Made by a program: the position numbers and the translations under genes. Under the pieces are notes generated by a model that worked only from the letters and a program-made list of their open reading frames with translations, searched no databases and was not told the origin of the DNA. 12,034 nt of DNA from CAZVWW01 sp964631265 (lineage in GTDB: Bacteria > Thermotogota > Thermotogae > MWEM01), in the NCBI GenBank assembly GCA_964631265.1, contig CAZVWW010000071.1, forward strand, positions 1 to 12,034. Direction: 5' to 3'. This document shows, in pieces, positions 1 to 5,887 of the stretch. Every line of letters begins with the position of its first letter. Within the stretch, counting starts at the first letter, position 1.

Positions 1-94
1 GTCTGAGTGTATTGATAATGGTTTGCCCCTCATTTTTAAAGACAGTGGATAATAAAACCGAGAATTTTGAGAGCGGTATCGGTTGTCCGCACAT

Positions 95-370
95 TCACTC
101 TTCTTTTTTCAATCTCTTCTTAACAATAATCAAAATTCCGAAAAAGATGGATATCCCTGCTGTAATAACAATAGAGGAATAAATAACCGACAGATTATCA
201 AGTCTCATATTCAAATTGATTAAGAGTACACTTAAATATATCAAAATGGAAAATATCCATTTTAAAAACAAAACAACCCCCCCTCGATTGTATCTCGCTT
301 TATCTATTAGAAAAATGTCCCTTTTCATCACAAATAAGTGCCATTTAAGGACTTCAATTTTTTGTTTCAT
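95..370 (-). CDS. Small two-helix membrane protein, unknown function
   Basis: I do not recognise this 91-residue protein. It begins with a basic, partly amphipathic stretch (about residues 1-30), followed by two strongly hydrophobic segments at about residues 33-54 and 62-84. It ends in a short lysine/glutamate-rich tail (KKRLKKEE), so a two-pass inner-membrane protein with a charged C-terminus is the simplest reading. The reading frame is much more AT-rich than its neighbours, which suggests a fast-evolving or acquired gene. No convincing ribosome binding site precedes the ATG at 370 or the internal Met codon at residue 15, which weakens the call. A plausible promoter lies about 100 bases upstream (473-502), and the fabF-fabZ-acpP operon ends between 600 and 637, so it would be transcribed alone. 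It could also be a spurious frame, although the two clean hydrophobic segments argue against that. Confidence 0.45.
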   Translation of the reverse strand: MKQKIEVLKWHLFVMKRDIFLIDKARYNRGGVVLFLKWIFSILIYLSVLLINLNMRLDNLSVIYSSIVITAGISIFFGILIIVKKRLKKEE

Positions 371-472
371 AGAATCATTGTCGGATTATCAATAATCAAA
401 AACAATCCTTCGGCTGTTTTCCTTAAACACCGATAAAGATTCTATTCTATATCATTTTTTGGCTTTAAGGTA

Positions 473-502
473 ATTTTAGCATATATCATTGCCGAATGGC
501 AA
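473..502 (-). promoter_or_regulatory. Candidate promoter for the small membrane protein gene
   Basis: On the minus strand, TTGCCA (497-502, 5 of 6 matches to the -35 consensus) is followed after 18 bases by an extended -10, TGC-TAAAAT (473-481). The -35 box lies inside a perfect inverted repeat, TTGCC-ATTC-GGCAA (489-502), which could be an operator. The predicted transcript would start near 466 and carry a leader of roughly 95 bases before the ATG at 370. Confidence 0.45.
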
Positions 503-599
503 AAAAAGGCTAAGAACTTTGCAGGATAACAATTGAAGTCACGGACGAAAAAATTCATTTCAGTGGAAACCGTTCTTCTAACATTGATTGAAATAAGTC

Positions 600-637
600 A
601 AAGAAAGAGGAAACCTTAAACGGTTTCCTCTTTCTTT
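600..637 (-). terminator. Terminator of fabF-fabZ-acpP operon, overlapping the acpP stop
   Basis: A perfect 16-bp inverted repeat occupies 600-615 and 622-637 with a 6-base loop (616-621). On the minus strand the loop reads GTTTAA, so the acpP stop codon sits in the loop and the last acpP codons (coding KKEET) form part of one arm. The descending side is CCTCTTTCTTT followed by a T-rich stretch, consistent with intrinsic termination, though there is no clean uninterrupted T tract. The repeat is symmetric enough to act on both strands. Confidence 0.8.
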
Positions 638-882
638 ATTTCTCTGGATTTTGCCTCTATTAAATCAACTACATCTTTTACAGTTTCAACATCTGAAAAT
701 TCTTCAAGTTCAATTTTGATATCAGATCCCTTTTCAAGCTCCATAGCGAGATCAACGAGTTCCAAAGAAGTTGCGTCGAGGTCTTCTTTCAAGTCGGCTT
801 CTTCTGTAACTTCATCCTCCTCCAAATCAAAATTTTCAATCAGGGTTTTTTTAACCTTCTCAAAAATTTCCTCTCTTGTCAT
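616..882 (-). CDS. acpP: Acyl carrier protein
   Basis: This 88-residue acidic protein matches acyl carrier proteins, the cytosolic shuttles that hold growing acyl chains on a phosphopantetheine arm in type II fatty-acid synthesis. The attachment serine is Ser39, in the stretch LDATSLELVDLAMELE. The canonical motif is DSL; here the residue before serine is threonine, which is unusual. Helix II (about 39-51) and the recognition region are conserved, and the chain is some 10 residues longer than typical owing to a charged C-terminal tail. A strong ribosome binding site, AAAGGAGG, lies 10 bases before the ATG. It is the last gene of fabF-fabZ-acpP, 34 bases after fabZ. The co-transcribed enzymes suggest it is their partner, though whether it is the cell's main carrier protein or a second one cannot be told from this window. 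Confidence 0.93.
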   Translation of the reverse strand: MTREEIFEKVKKTLIENFDLEEDEVTEEADLKEDLDATSLELVDLAMELEKGSDIKIELEEFSDVETVKDVVDLIEAKSREIKKEETV

Positions 883-916
883 TTTATGATGTCCTCCTTT
901 TGTTATGAAAAATAAA

Positions 917-1360
917 TTAGCTCTCTTTAAATCCTACCATAATCTTTGCTTTGGTGCAAGTTATTTCATTTTCCTTTGTAACCTTCCCTTTTAACCAGAA
1001 CATGTTACTTCTTTGCTCGATAAGCGAGACGTTAAAAGTCAATCTGTCTCCGGGTCTAACTTCATGATGGAAGCGGGCTTTATCGATACCCAGGAAAAGT
1101 GGGATCATGTTGTCCCCCTTCTGTTCTTTATGATTCTCCACCAAAAGGAGTCCAGCCACCTGGGCAATCGCCTCAACCTGTAAGACACCCGGCATAATCG
1201 GATAATCAGGGAAATGTCCCTGAAAGAAGGGTTCATCGTTTGTACAGTTTTTGATGGCGATTATACTGCTTTCTCTAATCTCCAAAATCTTATCGACAAA
1301 TAAGAAGGGATAACGATGTGGTAACTGCTTTTTGATGTATTCAATATTCATTTCTTTCAT
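917..1360 (-). CDS. fabZ: 3-hydroxyacyl-ACP dehydratase FabZ
   Basis: This 147-residue protein has the length and signature of FabZ, the cytosolic hot-dog-fold dehydratase that converts (3R)-hydroxyacyl-ACP to trans-2-enoyl-ACP during chain elongation. The N-terminal LPHRYPFLFVDKI motif is clear. The catalytic histidine is His49 in QGHFPDYPIMPGVLQVEA and the catalytic glutamate is Glu63. The absence of FabA-type features makes FabZ the better name. The start overlaps the fabF stop as ATGA (4 bases), indicating translational coupling. The motif AAGGTGG lies 4 bases before this ATG. A second ATG at codon 4 (giving MNIEYIKK, closer to many homologues) is 13 bases away, so the first start is preferred but not certain. 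No missing catalytic residues were seen. Confidence 0.96.
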   Translation of the reverse strand: MKEMNIEYIKKQLPHRYPFLFVDKILEIRESSIIAIKNCTNDEPFFQGHFPDYPIMPGVLQVEAIAQVAGLLLVENHKEQKGDNMIPLFLGIDKARFHHEVRPGDRLTFNVSLIEQRSNMFWLKGKVTKENEITCTKAKIMVGFKES

Positions 1361-2598
1361 TGGACCACCTTCACAATCACAGATGCATTCTGCCCGCCAA
1401 AGCCGAACGAATTTTTCATGATGGTTGTGAAATCCGAAGGCTTGTTTTCCCGGGTGAAATTCAACATTCGAATATCATCTTCCGGTTCATTCAGGTTTGG
1501 CATGCCATGGACAAATTTGTTTCTACTCTGAAGGATGGCACCGATCAGTTCTATGGCCCCCGAACCGGAAATGGTGTGTCCCAAAAGGGTTTTTGTTCCC
1601 TGTACCATAACCCCGGGATTTTCTTCACCAAATAATCTCAATATGGCCTTTCCCTCAGAGCGATCTCCCACAGGTGTTCCCGTGGCGTGTCCGTTGATTA
1701 AATCAATGGACTTAATGTCTATACCCGCATCTTCAACCGCTCTTGACATAGCCAATCCGGGTCCTTCGCCTTCCGGATCAGAGGCGCTGAAATCGTGGGC
1801 GTCAGCGGACATGCCACCATCCAGCAGATAAGCGTAGATCTTCGCCTCTCTTTTCTTTGCATGCTCTTCACTCTCAAGGATGAGAACTCCACTACCTTCA
1901 CTGAGCACAAAACCATCCCGAGTTTTATCAAATGGATTACTCGCGGCTTTGGGGTCGTCGTTCTTCTTTGATAGAGCCATCATATTGGCAAACCCCGCAA
2001 TACTTGGTGGGCTGACAGCAGATTCGACTCCACCGACGATAGCAACATCACATTTCCCGCTGTTGATCAATAGAGCTCCTGTGATAATGGAGTGGATCGC
2101 ACCTGCACAGGCACTTACAGCAGCATAATTGGGGCCTTGTAACTTATATTCCATGGACACAACACCGGCCATCATGTTGGTGATTATCATGGGGATTAAA
2201 AAAGGACTGACATATCTCGGACCGTCATTAAAGAATGCATTAAACTCTTTGTATTCTGTATGAGCCCCGCCTATCCCCGAAGAAAGGGTGCAAGCAGCGG
2301 TTTTTTTCCAATCCTGGGTATTCAGAAGACCGGAATCCTCCAGAGCCTCTTTGGTTGCGGCTAACCCGATTTGTAGAAAACGATCAAATTTCCTCGCTTT
2401 TCGTCTTTCCATATAGTCTTTCGGATTAAAGTCCTTAATCTCACCAGCAATTTTAACTGGAATCCCTTCCGCATCAAACGACTTTATTCGTTCGATACCT
2501 ATCACGTCGTTTTTTAACGCTTTTAAATAGTCTTTCACAGAGTTCCCGATGGGGTTTAAGGTTCCCATTCCGGTGATTGCAATTCGCTTCATTGTCAA
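1357..2598 (-). CDS. fabF: 3-oxoacyl-ACP synthase II (FabF-type)
   Basis: This 413-residue protein is a beta-ketoacyl-ACP synthase of the KAS I/II family, condensing malonyl-ACP with acyl-ACP in fatty-acid elongation. The Cys-His-His triad is complete: Cys164 in AVSACAGAIHS, His304 in NGHATGTPVGD and His341 in TKTLLGHTISGSGA, with the neighbouring Lys336. The C-terminal NSFGFGGQNAS motif is normal. Two active-site surroundings are atypical: the nucleophile is followed by AGAIHS rather than the usual A(T/S)GTHA, and HATGT replaces HGTST. A TTG start at 2598 lies 6 bases after GGGGGTGG. The alternative ATG at 2592, giving MKRIAITGMG as in homologues, lies 12 bases after it. It is the first gene of the fabF-fabZ-acpP operon. 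The family is certain; KAS II rather than a secondary KAS is likely but not proven. Confidence 0.95.
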   Translation of the reverse strand: MTMKRIAITGMGTLNPIGNSVKDYLKALKNDVIGIERIKSFDAEGIPVKIAGEIKDFNPKDYMERRKARKFDRFLQIGLAATKEALEDSGLLNTQDWKKTAACTLSSGIGGAHTEYKEFNAFFNDGPRYVSPFLIPMIITNMMAGVVSMEYKLQGPNYAAVSACAGAIHSIITGALLINSGKCDVAIVGGVESAVSPPSIAGFANMMALSKKNDDPKAASNPFDKTRDGFVLSEGSGVLILESEEHAKKREAKIYAYLLDGGMSADAHDFSASDPEGEGPGLAMSRAVEDAGIDIKSIDLINGHATGTPVGDRSEGKAILRLFGEENPGVMVQGTKTLLGHTISGSGAIELIGAILQSRNKFVHGMPNLNEPEDDIRMLNFTRENKPSDFTTIMKNSFGFGGQNASVIVKVVQ

Positions 2599-2620
2599 AA
2601 AAAGCCACCCCCGTTATGCA

Positions 2621-2644
2621 AATTTGATGATAATTACTAAAATT
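2621..2644 (-). promoter_or_regulatory. Possible operator at the fab promoter
   Basis: An imperfect palindrome with AATTT/AAATT ends overlaps the -10 box and the predicted transcription start. On the minus strand it contains TTAGTAATTATCATCAA, whose left half resembles a FapR half-site (TTAGTA); read on the plus strand, AATTTGAT resembles a FabT half-site. Either regulator of fatty-acid synthesis would fit the position, but the symmetry is weak and no regulator gene is present in the window. Confidence 0.25.
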
Positions 2645-2650
2645 ATATCA
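2642..2650 (-). promoter_or_regulatory. Extended -10 promoter of fabF-fabZ-acpP
   Basis: On the minus strand the sequence TGATATAAT is a perfect TGn plus TATAAT extended -10. No good -35 lies upstream; TTATGA, 18 bases before, matches 3 of 6 positions, as is common for extended -10 promoters. It sits between the tRNA terminator and fabF, about 45 bases before the start codon. Confidence 0.65.
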
Positions 2651-2670
2651 TAACTACCAGAGTCATCATA

Positions 2671-2701
2671 AAAAGAAAAACGGGACAGCAAAGCTGTCCC
2701 G
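2671..2701 (-). terminator. Intrinsic terminator of tRNA-Ala
   Basis: On the minus strand a perfect 9-bp stem, CGGGACAGC-TTT-GCTGTCCCG (2681-2701), is followed by TTTTTCTTTT (2671-2680). It begins 3 bases after the CCA end of the tRNA and is GC-rich, the classical form of a strong terminator. It also isolates the fabF operon from transcription coming from gcvPB. Confidence 0.93.
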
Positions 2702-2703
2702 TC

Positions 2704-2779
2704 TGGTGGAGTCGATGGGACTCGAACCCACGGCTTCTACCATGCCATGGTAGCGCTCTCCCAGCTGAGCTACGACCCC
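2704..2779 (-). tRNA. tRNA-Ala (anticodon GGC)
   Basis: The 76-base minus-strand sequence folds into a full cloverleaf. Its 7-bp acceptor stem carries the G3-U70 wobble pair that identifies alanine tRNAs, with A73 and an encoded CCA end. The anticodon arm is CTACC-ATGGCAT-GGTAG, giving anticodon GGC, which reads GCC and GCU. Positions 32 and 38 are A and U, the pair known to be characteristic of tRNA-Ala(GGC) and linked to decoding accuracy. The T arm contains TTCGAGT. It has its own promoter (2820-2848), a 5' leader hairpin and a terminator, so it is a single-gene unit, although read-through from gcvPB is possible because no terminator separates them. Confidence 0.97.
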
Positions 2780-2785
2780 GAATCT

Positions 2786-2814
2786 CCGGTGAACTGAAAA
2801 AATCAACTCACCGG
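2786..2814 (-). other. Hairpin in the 5' leader of the tRNA-Ala transcript
   Basis: The 29-base minus-strand segment forms a 12-bp stem (10 Watson-Crick and 2 G-U pairs), CCGGTGAGTTGA with TCAGTTCACCGG, closed by five T residues. It begins at the predicted transcription start of the tRNA promoter and ends 6 bases before the mature tRNA. No T tract follows, so it is not an intrinsic terminator. It may protect the 5' end or affect RNase P processing; both are inferences. Confidence 0.6.
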
Positions 2815-2819
2815 CGCTT

Positions 2820-2848
2820 ATTATACACATTTATCAGCAAAAAATCAA
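2820..2848 (-). promoter_or_regulatory. Promoter of tRNA-Ala
   Basis: On the minus strand TTGATT (2843-2848) and a perfect TATAAT (2820-2825) are separated by exactly 17 bases. This is the best -35/-10 pair in the window, as expected for a stable RNA gene. Transcription would start about 2813, at the beginning of the leader hairpin. Confidence 0.8.
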
Positions 2849-2856
2849 GCGTTGTG

Positions 2857-4323
2857 TCATTTCTTTTTTTCGCTGTAGAAATTACAGTCAATTTCCTTGT
2901 TCGCTTTAACCTCATCCAGCCTTCTGACGGGGGTGTTATAGGGCGCATGCTGTATGGTTGCTTTGTCCTGTTTAGCCCTTTCGATGATCTTCTCAATGGT
3001 CTGAACGAAATAGTCAAGTGTCTCTTTTGTTTCGGTTTCCGTCGGCTCGATCATCATCGCCTCATGTACGATCAGGGGGAAATAGACCGTTGGAGGATGA
3101 ACCCCGTAATCCAGGAGAGCCTTGGCCAGATCCATTGTCTTAATGCCGTATTCTTCGAGTGTTGACCCGTCGGCTACGAATTCGTGCATGCATTTGGTGC
3201 CGTATGGGATTTTGAAGATCTGTTCAAGGTTGCTTCTCAGATAATTGGCATTCAGGACGGCATAATCACTGGCACTTTCCAGGCCGTCACCGCCCATTGT
3301 CATGATGTATGCGGCCGCTCGGATCAGGACGTTGTAATTGCCGAAGAAGGTCCGTAGTTTTCCGATACTCTTCGGTATATTGTTGTCGATATTGTAGGTC
3401 CCTTTTTCCTTTTTGATAACCGGTTTCGGTAAGAATGGGATCAGACACTTTTTAACGCCGACAGGTCCACTCCCCGGGCCGCCCATGCCGTGCGGAGTTG
3501 AAAAGGTCTTATGCAGATTGAAGTGCATGACATCAAATCCCATATCGCCCGGTCTGATCTTGCCCATAATGGCATTCATATTGGCGCCGTCGTAATAGAG
3601 CAGAGCGCCGTTGTCATGTGCCACTTTTTGAATCTCGAGGATATCGCGTTCGAAGAGCCCCAGTGTGTTAGGGTTTGTCAGCATAATGGCCGCCACATCA
3701 TCCCCGATTTTCTCCTTCAACGCTTGCACATCAAGCGTTCCGTTTTGATTTGATTTTACTTCAACGACTTTGTATCCGCACATAGCAGCGGTTGCGGGAT
3801 TTGTACCGTGAGCGGAGTCCGGAACGATAACCTTCTTTCGCTTGTGATCGCCGCGGTCATCATGATAGGCCCGGATTAAACTGATGCCCGTAAACTCACC
3901 GTGCGCACCTGCGGCTGGCTGTAGAGAGACTTCATCCATTCCGCTTATTTCTTTAAGGGCCTCCTGCAGATAATACATCAGCTCCAGTGATCCCTGAATG
4001 GTCTCCGGCGGCTGATAAGGATGGAGGTTCTTCAACCCGCCGATGGCAGCGACTGTTTCATTCAATTTCGGGTTGTATTTCATCGTGCAGGAACCGAGCG
4101 GGTAGAATCCGTTATCGATGGAGTGGTTGAGTTTGGATAGGTTGGTGTAATGTCTCACAACCTCGACTTCCGATAATTCAGGTAGTCCGGCCGCTTCCTG
4201 CCTGATGGTATCTTCCTCGAACATCTCGTTGAGCTGGTATTCGGGAACCTTCTCGTTTGGCAGATAATAGCCTCTTTTTCCCGCCTGGCTCTTTTCAAAA
4301 ACCAGTCTGTCGTCTCTTCTCAT
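2857..4323 (-). CDS. gcvPB: Glycine dehydrogenase (decarboxylating) subunit 2
   Basis: This 488-residue protein is the C-terminal-half subunit of the split P-protein of the glycine cleavage system, the cytosolic PLP enzyme that decarboxylates glycine and passes the aminomethyl group to lipoyl-GcvH. The PLP-binding lysine is Lys272 in HFNLHKTFSTPHGMGGPGSG. Other family stretches are NGFYPLGSCTMKYNP (about 71-85), PAAGAHGEFTG (about 136-146), DSAHGTNPA (about 169-177) and the Asp in YYDGANMNA (about 243-251). Length is normal for the family. The ATG overlaps the gcvPA stop by 4 bases (ATGA) and GGAGG lies 7 bases ahead, so the two subunits are translationally coupled. No gcvT, gcvH or lipoate genes are adjacent. 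No terminator was found between this gene and the tRNA downstream. Confidence 0.97.
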   Translation of the reverse strand: MRRDDRLVFEKSQAGKRGYYLPNEKVPEYQLNEMFEEDTIRQEAAGLPELSEVEVVRHYTNLSKLNHSIDNGFYPLGSCTMKYNPKLNETVAAIGGLKNLHPYQPPETIQGSLELMYYLQEALKEISGMDEVSLQPAAGAHGEFTGISLIRAYHDDRGDHKRKKVIVPDSAHGTNPATAAMCGYKVVEVKSNQNGTLDVQALKEKIGDDVAAIMLTNPNTLGLFERDILEIQKVAHDNGALLYYDGANMNAIMGKIRPGDMGFDVMHFNLHKTFSTPHGMGGPGSGPVGVKKCLIPFLPKPVIKKEKGTYNIDNNIPKSIGKLRTFFGNYNVLIRAAAYIMTMGGDGLESASDYAVLNANYLRSNLEQIFKIPYGTKCMHEFVADGSTLEEYGIKTMDLAKALLDYGVHPPTVYFPLIVHEAMMIEPTETETKETLDYFVQTIEKIIERAKQDKATIQHAPYNTPVRRLDEVKANKEIDCNFYSEKKK

Positions 4324-5669
4324 AATAATTCCTCCAGTTTTGCCGCAAAGAAATTGATCTCTTCCATTCGGTTGGCTTCTGTTACCGCTACCAGAGAAAG
4401 GTTCTGCATGTCTTTTCTATCTGTTATCTTTCCGATGGGAAGGGGCCCCATAATCTTTTCTTTCTGCATTTTCTCCTGTATATAATCGGGATCGAACTGA
4501 GAATCGATGGTGAATTCGTTGAAGAACGGGGCGTTAAACCGCATTGAATATCTGTCCATCCTGTCGATCTTCTCCGCCAGATAATGCGCCTTTCTGGCAC
4601 AATTTAACGCAATTTTCTTCAGGCCCGTTTTTCCGACAAGAGACAGATACATGCTTGCCACCAGGGCGTTGTGAGCATGATTTGAACAGATGTTTGAAGT
4701 TGCTTTGCCTCGCCTTATATGCTGTTCTCTGGTCTGAAGAATCATCGAAAAACCTCTGTTGCCGTCCTCGTCAACGGTTTGGCCTATGATCCTGCCGGGC
4801 ATCTTCCGGATATATTTTCTCTTTGAGGCAAAGATGCCAAGCGACATACCGCCGAGATATAGAGACCCGCCAAACGGTTGGGCTTCTCCCGTCACAATAT
4901 CGGCTCCCATCTTCCCCGGGGCCTCCAGGATTGACAACGCCAGAGGATTGACAGAGACTCCGAGAAGAAGTTTGTCGTTTATTGCTCTTATTCTGCTGAT
5001 GTTTTCGATAACACCGAAGAAATTGGGATAGCCGACCATAACACCAGCCGTGTCTTGATCCACTTTTTTCTTCAAATCCTCCAGATCCAGCATGCCTGTC
5101 TGATCATCATAATCCACGCCCTCTATCTCTATTCCGGGACCTTTCGCATACGTCTTCATCACTTCTATGTACTCAGGGTGCAAGGCCTTTGAGACGAGGT
5201 ACTTGTTCTTCCTCTTCACATTACAGGACATGAGCATCGCCTCTGCTGCCGCTGTCCCCCCGTCGTACATGGAGGAGTTGGCAACCTCCAGTCCGGTCAG
5301 TTCGGCGATCATGGTTTGAAATTCATAAAACATCTGAAGCGATCCCTGACTCACTTCCGCCTGATAAGGGGTGTAGGCTGTCAGGAATTCACCTCTTTCA
5401 ACAACGGACTGGATGGCATAGGGGATAAGGTGTTTATAAATTCCCCCTCCCATGAAAACGGAGTAATTCTCAAGATTGGTATTTCTTTCAGAAAGTTCAA
5501 GCATCTTTCTCATCAGGTCTGCCTCAGCCATCCCGCTTTTGAGACGAAGACAGTCCACCCGTTTTTCAGACGGCAGCTCTACAAAGAGCTCCTTCATATT
5601 GCTCACACCAATCGTGTTTAGCATCTCTCTAATCTCATCTTCAGTGTGCGGGATATATCTTTTACCCAA
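4320..5669 (-). CDS. gcvPA: Glycine dehydrogenase (decarboxylating) subunit 1
   Basis: This is the N-terminal-half subunit of the two-subunit glycine cleavage P-protein, acting with GcvPB. It lacks the PLP lysine, as expected for this half. Recognisable family stretches include KRYIPHTEDEIREML at the N-terminus, FMGGGIYKHLIP, LTAYTPYQAEVSQGSLQ, SSMYDGGTAAAEA and, later, GEAQPFGGSLYLGG. I start it at TTG 5669 (449 residues, beginning MGKRYIPHT), because AGGAGG lies 7 bases ahead of that codon. The longer frame from GTG 5693 would place the ribosome binding site inside the gene and add 8 residues not typical of homologues. A promoter with a perfect extended -10 lies at 5703-5711, giving a short leader of about 25 bases. 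That leaves no room for a glycine riboswitch downstream of the predicted start. Confidence 0.96.
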   Translation of the reverse strand: MGKRYIPHTEDEIREMLNTIGVSNMKELFVELPSEKRVDCLRLKSGMAEADLMRKMLELSERNTNLENYSVFMGGGIYKHLIPYAIQSVVERGEFLTAYTPYQAEVSQGSLQMFYEFQTMIAELTGLEVANSSMYDGGTAAAEAMLMSCNVKRKNKYLVSKALHPEYIEVMKTYAKGPGIEIEGVDYDDQTGMLDLEDLKKKVDQDTAGVMVGYPNFFGVIENISRIRAINDKLLLGVSVNPLALSILEAPGKMGADIVTGEAQPFGGSLYLGGMSLGIFASKRKYIRKMPGRIIGQTVDEDGNRGFSMILQTREQHIRRGKATSNICSNHAHNALVASMYLSLVGKTGLKKIALNCARKAHYLAEKIDRMDRYSMRFNAPFFNEFTIDSQFDPDYIQEKMQKEKIMGPLPIGKITDRKDMQNLSLVAVTEANRMEEINFFAAKLEELL

Positions 5670-5702
5670 TTTCTTTCCTCCTCTCTGATTCACTTTTGCT
5701 TC

Positions 5703-5711
5703 ATTATATCA
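5703..5711 (-). promoter_or_regulatory. Extended -10 promoter of gcvPA-gcvPB
   Basis: The minus strand carries TGATATAAT, identical to the -10 regions of fabF and hfq. No good -35 is visible at 17-18 bases. Transcription would begin near 5696, about 27 bases before the TTG start. The rest of the gap up to the map terminator (5712-5834) contains two short 8-base palindromes, GAGCGCTC (5730-5737) and GCATATGC (5785-5792), with no assigned role. Confidence 0.6.
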
Positions 5712-5834
5712 TAGGGAGAATATCTCTTTGAGCGCTCTTAAGAAGTCTCAGAGGTGATAATTCGACTATAGAACTATATGGCTTGCATATGCTCCTTGTT
5801 TTTCAGTTTTGCGTCCGATTTGTTCACCAATAAC

Positions 5835-5862
5835 AAAAAGACCCCTTTTAGAGGTCTTTTTT
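5835..5862 (-). terminator. Terminator of the hfq-map unit
   Basis: On the minus strand AAAAAGACC (5861-5853) pairs with GGTCTTTTT (5843-5835) around a 9-base loop, and the descending arm itself provides the T run. It begins 26 bases after the map stop codon. The structure is nearly symmetric (A run on the other side), so it could also work on the plus strand, although no plus-strand gene is known here. Confidence 0.8.
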
Positions 5863-5887
5863 GATTATAAATCCCTGTTTTTTCTGT

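Noticed and set aside
1..33. Minus-strand ATG at 33 open to the window edge
   Set aside because: Only eleven codons are visible and there is no ribosome binding site ahead of it.
50..84. Hairpin AACCGA/TCGGTT as terminator of the small membrane protein gene
   Set aside because: The stem is only 6 bp with a 17-base loop and the following T tract is interrupted, so it is too weak to call.
3..182. Plus-strand frame open from the window edge for about 60 codons
   Set aside because: It overlaps the minus-strand membrane protein gene and has no recognisable features; it could be the end of a gene outside the window, but nothing supports this.
1360..2128. Plus-strand open frames across fabF
   Set aside because: They have no ribosome binding sites or recognisable domains and mirror the codons of a certain gene on the other strand.
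2786..2814. The tRNA leader hairpin as the gcvPB terminator
   Set aside because: No T tract follows on the minus strand, and the hairpin starts at the tRNA transcription start.
5670..5834. Glycine riboswitch upstream of gcvPA
   Set aside because: No aptamer core is visible and the predicted promoter leaves a leader of only about 25 bases.
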